Of a stretch of 64,000 bases of DNA, positions 61,098 to 64,000 are shown piece after piece. A program made the translations under genes and the position numbers. The notes below the pieces were generated by a model that was given only the letters and a program-made list of their open reading frames with translations, did no database searches and was not told the origin of the DNA. Source of the stretch: Bettongia penicillata ogilbyi (taxonomy: Eukaryota; Chordata; Mammalia; Diprotodontia; Potoroidae); the NCBI GenBank assembly GCA_023548195.1, contig JAJHZJ010000808.1, positions 2,895,182-2,959,181 of the forward strand, read 5' to 3'. The stretch's first letter is position 1. Every line of letters starts with the position of its first letter.

Positions 61098-61204
61098 CAT
61101 ATGTAATTGAACTTTTCCCTCAAAGAGCACAGCAGCATAGTCAGAATTAAGACTCATACTGACAACAGTCCCCAGATATTCCATATCTTTCAGTTTTTTT
61201 ACAC
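61098..61204 (-). CDS. WDR19: WDR19 exon 1 of 13 visible (second WD40 propeller)
   Basis: Acceptor CTGTAG precedes 61204 and donor GTAAGG follows 61098. The exon is 107 nt: two bases complete a split Gly codon, then 35 codons follow (residues 1-36 of the partial product). The peptide includes [12 protein letters not shown] and ends FEGKVQLHM, a strand-turn-strand segment of the second beta-propeller that matches WDR19. It ends in phase 0. The preceding exon is not in this window. Confidence 0.93.
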
Positions 61205-61283
61205 CTACAGGAAAAACAAATTAATATTTTAAGTTTTACCTCCTCTATATACTAAGGATTATATAATTCAACATTCTAAAATA

Positions 61284-61530
61284 ATGAAATTGATTTTTCC
61301 AGGTATAGTAACACATAACAAGCAAGGTCATTTTTTGGTTGCCCACTTGGTGATTTTATTGTTTAAGTGGGTGGCAAGATGTGTGGATAGGGAAAGAGTT
61401 CAAGAATACTGGAGCAACAGGAGAATCACAGAAGATATAATGAATAATTCTGACCACCTAAAATTTAAAAGTTTTCACAATCTAATTCAGTTAAAATTAG
61501 AAAGGAAATAAATAATAGGAAAAATCTTTG
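61284..61530 (+). repeat. Short L1 ORF2 relic
   Basis: The frame includes DHLKFKSFHNLIQLKLERK, similar to the L1 ORF2 C-terminal block found at 11870-11960. No ends or duplications are visible. Confidence 0.4.
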
Positions 61531-61789
61531 CAAGTTTCTCTGTGTCTGTAAGGTGAATTTTAGCGTAAGTAAGGTGGATTTTAGTTTGTGTAAATTGAAT
61601 TTTTGTTATTATTTTCCAGGATCCATATCCATAACAATCTTTGGCTCCCAGGTATACTAGATATGAGTTCCCACAGTCATGGTTCAAAACATCTCCACCA
61701 TGCTTGTTCATAGTTATATAATGGTAAATAACACAAACATCCACTGCAGCTGTGTAGTGAGATATAGGGAAGAGGTAATGTCAACTTGT

Positions 61790-62294
61790 AAGGTTATTGC
61801 TGGCAATATGCCTTCTTTGTCTGCTGGATTATAAAACAGGTGGTCACCAGATAGGAAATGCTTAAGGTTGAATGCACAAATGCTGTGTGTGCCTCAACTG
61901 GCCCCCACTGAGGCTTGGGGGGAACTTTACGGTTAAATGCACAAGCTGGAATGCTGTGCGTGCCTTGGTAGGCCCCCATTGAGGCTTGAGAGGAATGAGT
62001 GTTTGCCTCAGCTGATCCCCACTGAGACTTGGGGATTTAGGGGAAGCACAAGTTGTGCCTTTCTCAACTGACTCCATCGAGACGTAGAGGTAGCCGCCCT
62101 GCTCACCAGCTCACCAGCTCTTGTGGTGGGAATGCTGTAGGAGTTTGTGCTCTTACTATCAGCAACCTCTTCTGATAAAACTAGCCTAGAATAAAGATTA
62201 TTAACCCCTTTTTAGTGTCTTTTCTGTCTGAACAAATCAAGAGTGAACCTGTGCTAGCAGCCCTCAAGTGTGCTCTGTTTTATCTGTCTTACAC
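61790..62294 (+). repeat. Endogenous retrovirus LTR (5' LTR or relic)
   Basis: The segment has LTR architecture: a U3-like part with three to four degenerate tandem units of about 60 bp (61864-62092, each with a 'ccccactgaggcttgggg'-like core), an AATAAA signal at 62190-62195, a U5-like part, and an end in ...ttaca just before a primer-binding-like site. The left boundary is uncertain. No second LTR is seen within the window. Confidence 0.6.
62190..62195 (+). promoter_or_regulatory. LTR polyadenylation signal AATAAA
   Basis: AATAAA lies about 100 bp before the LTR end, followed by T/G-rich sequence, as expected of an R region. Confidence 0.55.
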
Positions 62295-62295
62295 C

Positions 62296-62313
62296 TGGCG
62301 TCATGAACAGGAT
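62296..62313 (+). promoter_or_regulatory. Retroviral primer-binding-like site
   Basis: TGGCGTCATGAACAGGAT starts with TGG (complement of tRNA CCA) two bases after the LTR-like end. I cannot assign the tRNA with confidence. Confidence 0.5.
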
Positions 62314-62424
62314 TTGCACAGACTACAGGAAAGTATGGGGTATAGTGGAACTGGGATAGTTGTCCAATGTTTCCCAGTTAGTTATTTTTTGTAGCTATGG
62401 TTCTATGGAGCCCTCCCAAGGGAT

Positions 62425-62778
62425 GTGAGGATGGAGTATGGACCCCACTCCCAGGAGTTGGAGAATGTGTCCCTTACTGCTAGAGGCTTTGAAAAAGTTT
62501 TGCTGAAAATTATGGGTACCCTTGATAAGAACGGAGCTAGAAAGGCTGGGGGAGTTGTAGAAATTCTGTGGGAGACCCACACTGACTTATCCCCAGAGGA
62601 GTGGGAGAGTCACTGTTTTTTGGCAGATGCAGCAGTATCCCAGACCAGCCCAGAGAGACCTGGACCCAGGAACAGAAGCAGAGGCAGAAGCAGAAGAGCC
62701 ATGCAAGAAGCAGCAGAAGCCCAAGAAGCAGAAGAAGCATCAAGAGTAATTTCTCAGATGCCCAGAGCAGAGCCCTGA
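62425..62778 (+). pseudogene. ERV leader/gag-like open frame
   Basis: A 117-codon frame lies about 110 bp after the primer-binding-like site, where gag would start. It has an Arg-rich patch in its last third followed by an Ala/Glu-rich stretch. No capsid or zinc-knuckle motif is visible. It ends at a TGA and is followed by non-coding sequence, so the element is defective. The assignment rests on position only. Confidence 0.35.
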
Positions 62779-62990
62779 GGAGATAACCCCCCTTTCCCTC
62801 TCCCTATCCCACTAGCACTCCTGAAGAGAAAGGCAGGAGAAGTGGCTGTGGGAGGAAAACATGACCTTGGTAGGTGGGGGACCTAAATGGGTGATTCAGT
62901 TTCTTGTATTGTAGTTTGGTTAAAGTTAACTATTGTGAGAAAAAATATTGACAAGTTACTGTCAGTGGGAGCCCGCTACAGGAGGTTCAG

Positions 62991-63287
62991 ATGGTCTTTG
63001 CTCAAGAAGCAAAGTTATCTGATGAGCTGGAGCAAGACTTTGGATGTGTTATAGTGAAGGGAAAAGGTGCATGGGAAAAGTTCCTCTTAAATCTCCCAGA
63101 ATTGTTGGAGACTGCCTCAGAGGCAGAGTCCTTTGAGAAGGGGGAACAGAAGTTCCCCAGAGTGCGTGAAAGAGTTAATGCTCCTACAGAGATAAGAAAC
63201 AAGCCAGAAAAGAAGTTTCTTTTAAATTTCTCAGAGTCAAGGCCATGGCATTGTGCTAAGCACTGGGGACAGAAAATAGGAAAATAA
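62991..63287 (+). pseudogene. ERV-internal open frame, unrecognised
   Basis: A 98-codon frame contains two similar blocks (KFLLNLPE and KFLLNFSE), suggesting a short internal duplication. Its end is overwritten by an old repeat starting about 63245. No known domain. Confidence 0.25.
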
Positions 63288-63340
63288 GATAGTCCCAACT
63301 CTCAAGGAGCTTTACAGGGAAAGGCAACATATAAAAAAAA
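63245..63340 (+). repeat. L2/CR1-like relic
   Basis: The segment reads 'ttgtgctaagcactggggac ... caactctcaaggagctttac', same family as 1240. Confidence 0.55.
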
Positions 63341-63369
63341 AAATTGGAAAGGGACATAACACTTAACAA

Positions 63370-63955
63370 TGTATGTAATCGTGCAAGACAGTCCCTTTGA
63401 TTAAAGAGATCATGGAGCATTCAGGGAGTACCACTGGTGTGAGAGCTATCCAAAGGCCCTTTTGTGGGCTGCTGATCCACCTTTGGTATCCATCTGTCAC
63501 CCACAGCACCAAGAAGCTATAGCGTGCATAGTGGCCATACTCCAGTAAAACCATCTCAGCAGATGGGCTAAACCAGATTAAGTGTAACCAACAGGCCTCA
63601 AACTCATTTGTGAGCTGAGAAGATGTCTATCCCAAGAATGTGAAGATCTCCCCTAAAGCTACAGGCAGATGAGAACAATTTGTTCCAAAGGCCATGCTAA
63701 AGCAGGCACTGTGGAGCACTTAGAGCACTTAAAGTTTGGTTAGACATCAATGATGCCAAGGTTATTCACTGCATCTCAGACTATGGCCAGTCATTCTGAC
63801 TTTTGTCTTGTCTCTGAACTCTGAAGACTCTGGAAGAGAGAGTGAGGCTGACAACTGGGGACAACTCTGCCCCAATTAAATCCAATTCATGAGCAAGTGA
63901 AGACATCACCCATGATGTCATTAGTTCTCTTCAGAAACATTCTAACGGAGGAAAG
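63370..63955 (+). mobile_element. RTE-type 3' end or long SINE
   Basis: The last 130 bp ('ctctggaagagagagtgagg ... gatgtcattagttctcttca') align with the tail of the SINE at 22561-22860. The 450 bp before it lack a tRNA head and may be RTE 3' UTR. The element probably supplies the tail that the SINEs borrowed. Confidence 0.55.
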
Positions 63956-64000
63956 CAACACACATAAAGGAGAGCTGTAAAGGGAAAGGAATGGGCAAGA

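Noticed and set aside
60924..61184. 86-codon minus-strand frame overlapping WDR19 exon 1
   Set aside because: Only its first part is exonic (to 61098). The remainder is read-through into the intron past a good GTAAGG donor.

Overview
The window is vertebrate, intron-rich, AT-rich genomic DNA, almost certainly from a marsupial. The only cellular gene I can support is WDR19 (IFT144, a subunit of the ciliary IFT-A complex). It lies on the minus strand, and 13 consecutive internal exons can be placed between 61204 and 1807. All 13 have AG/GT borders and compatible phases. Joined, they give one uninterrupted reading frame of about 545 codons that matches the middle of WDR19, roughly residues 420-965 of about 1,340 by recall of the human protein. 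The 5' exons lie beyond the right edge and the 3' exons beyond the left edge. The marsupial assignment rests on the repeats: L1 and half-L1 elements of marsupial type, a tRNA-headed SINE with an RTE-type tail, an RTE-BovB fragment, L2 and MIR relics.

Layout, left to right. 1-1806: L1 debris downstream of the last visible exon. 1807-5215: five exons in a compact cluster. 5216-12996: an intron holding a 5'-truncated L1 that is itself split by a half-L1. 12997-13656: two exons. 13657-25797: an intron built around one old minus-strand L1, split by a Tigger transposon, a plus-strand L1 (itself hit by a half-L1 fragment), a full-length minus-strand half-L1 and a SINE, followed by an RTE-BovB fragment. 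25798-35197: four exons separated by L1, L2 and MIR relics. 35198-58734: a 23.5 kb intron crowded with half-L1 elements, including a three-level nest at 51753-58549. 58735-61204: two exons with an L2 relic between them. 61205-64000: the next intron, with an endogenous-retrovirus LTR, primer-binding-like site and leader, and an RTE-tail repeat.

The most interesting component is the half-L1 (HAL1-like) family. Its members have an L1-type 5' UTR starting with a YY1-like site, an L1 ORF1, no ORF2, and a 3' segment that resembles two L1 3' ends in tandem. About nine copies or pieces are present, several with intact target-site duplications. HAL1 elements are already known in mammals (Bao and Jurka, 2010). 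The individual features that may be worth checking are: promoter-monomer amplification in one copy, a 73-codon frame kept open in four copies, an in-frame stop shared by two ORF1 copies just before a strong Kozak ATG, a possible 3' transduction, and a 5'-complete but 3'-truncated insertion with a target-site duplication. I see no CRISPR array, operon or other prokaryotic feature, no tRNA or rRNA gene, and no intact transposon protein gene.
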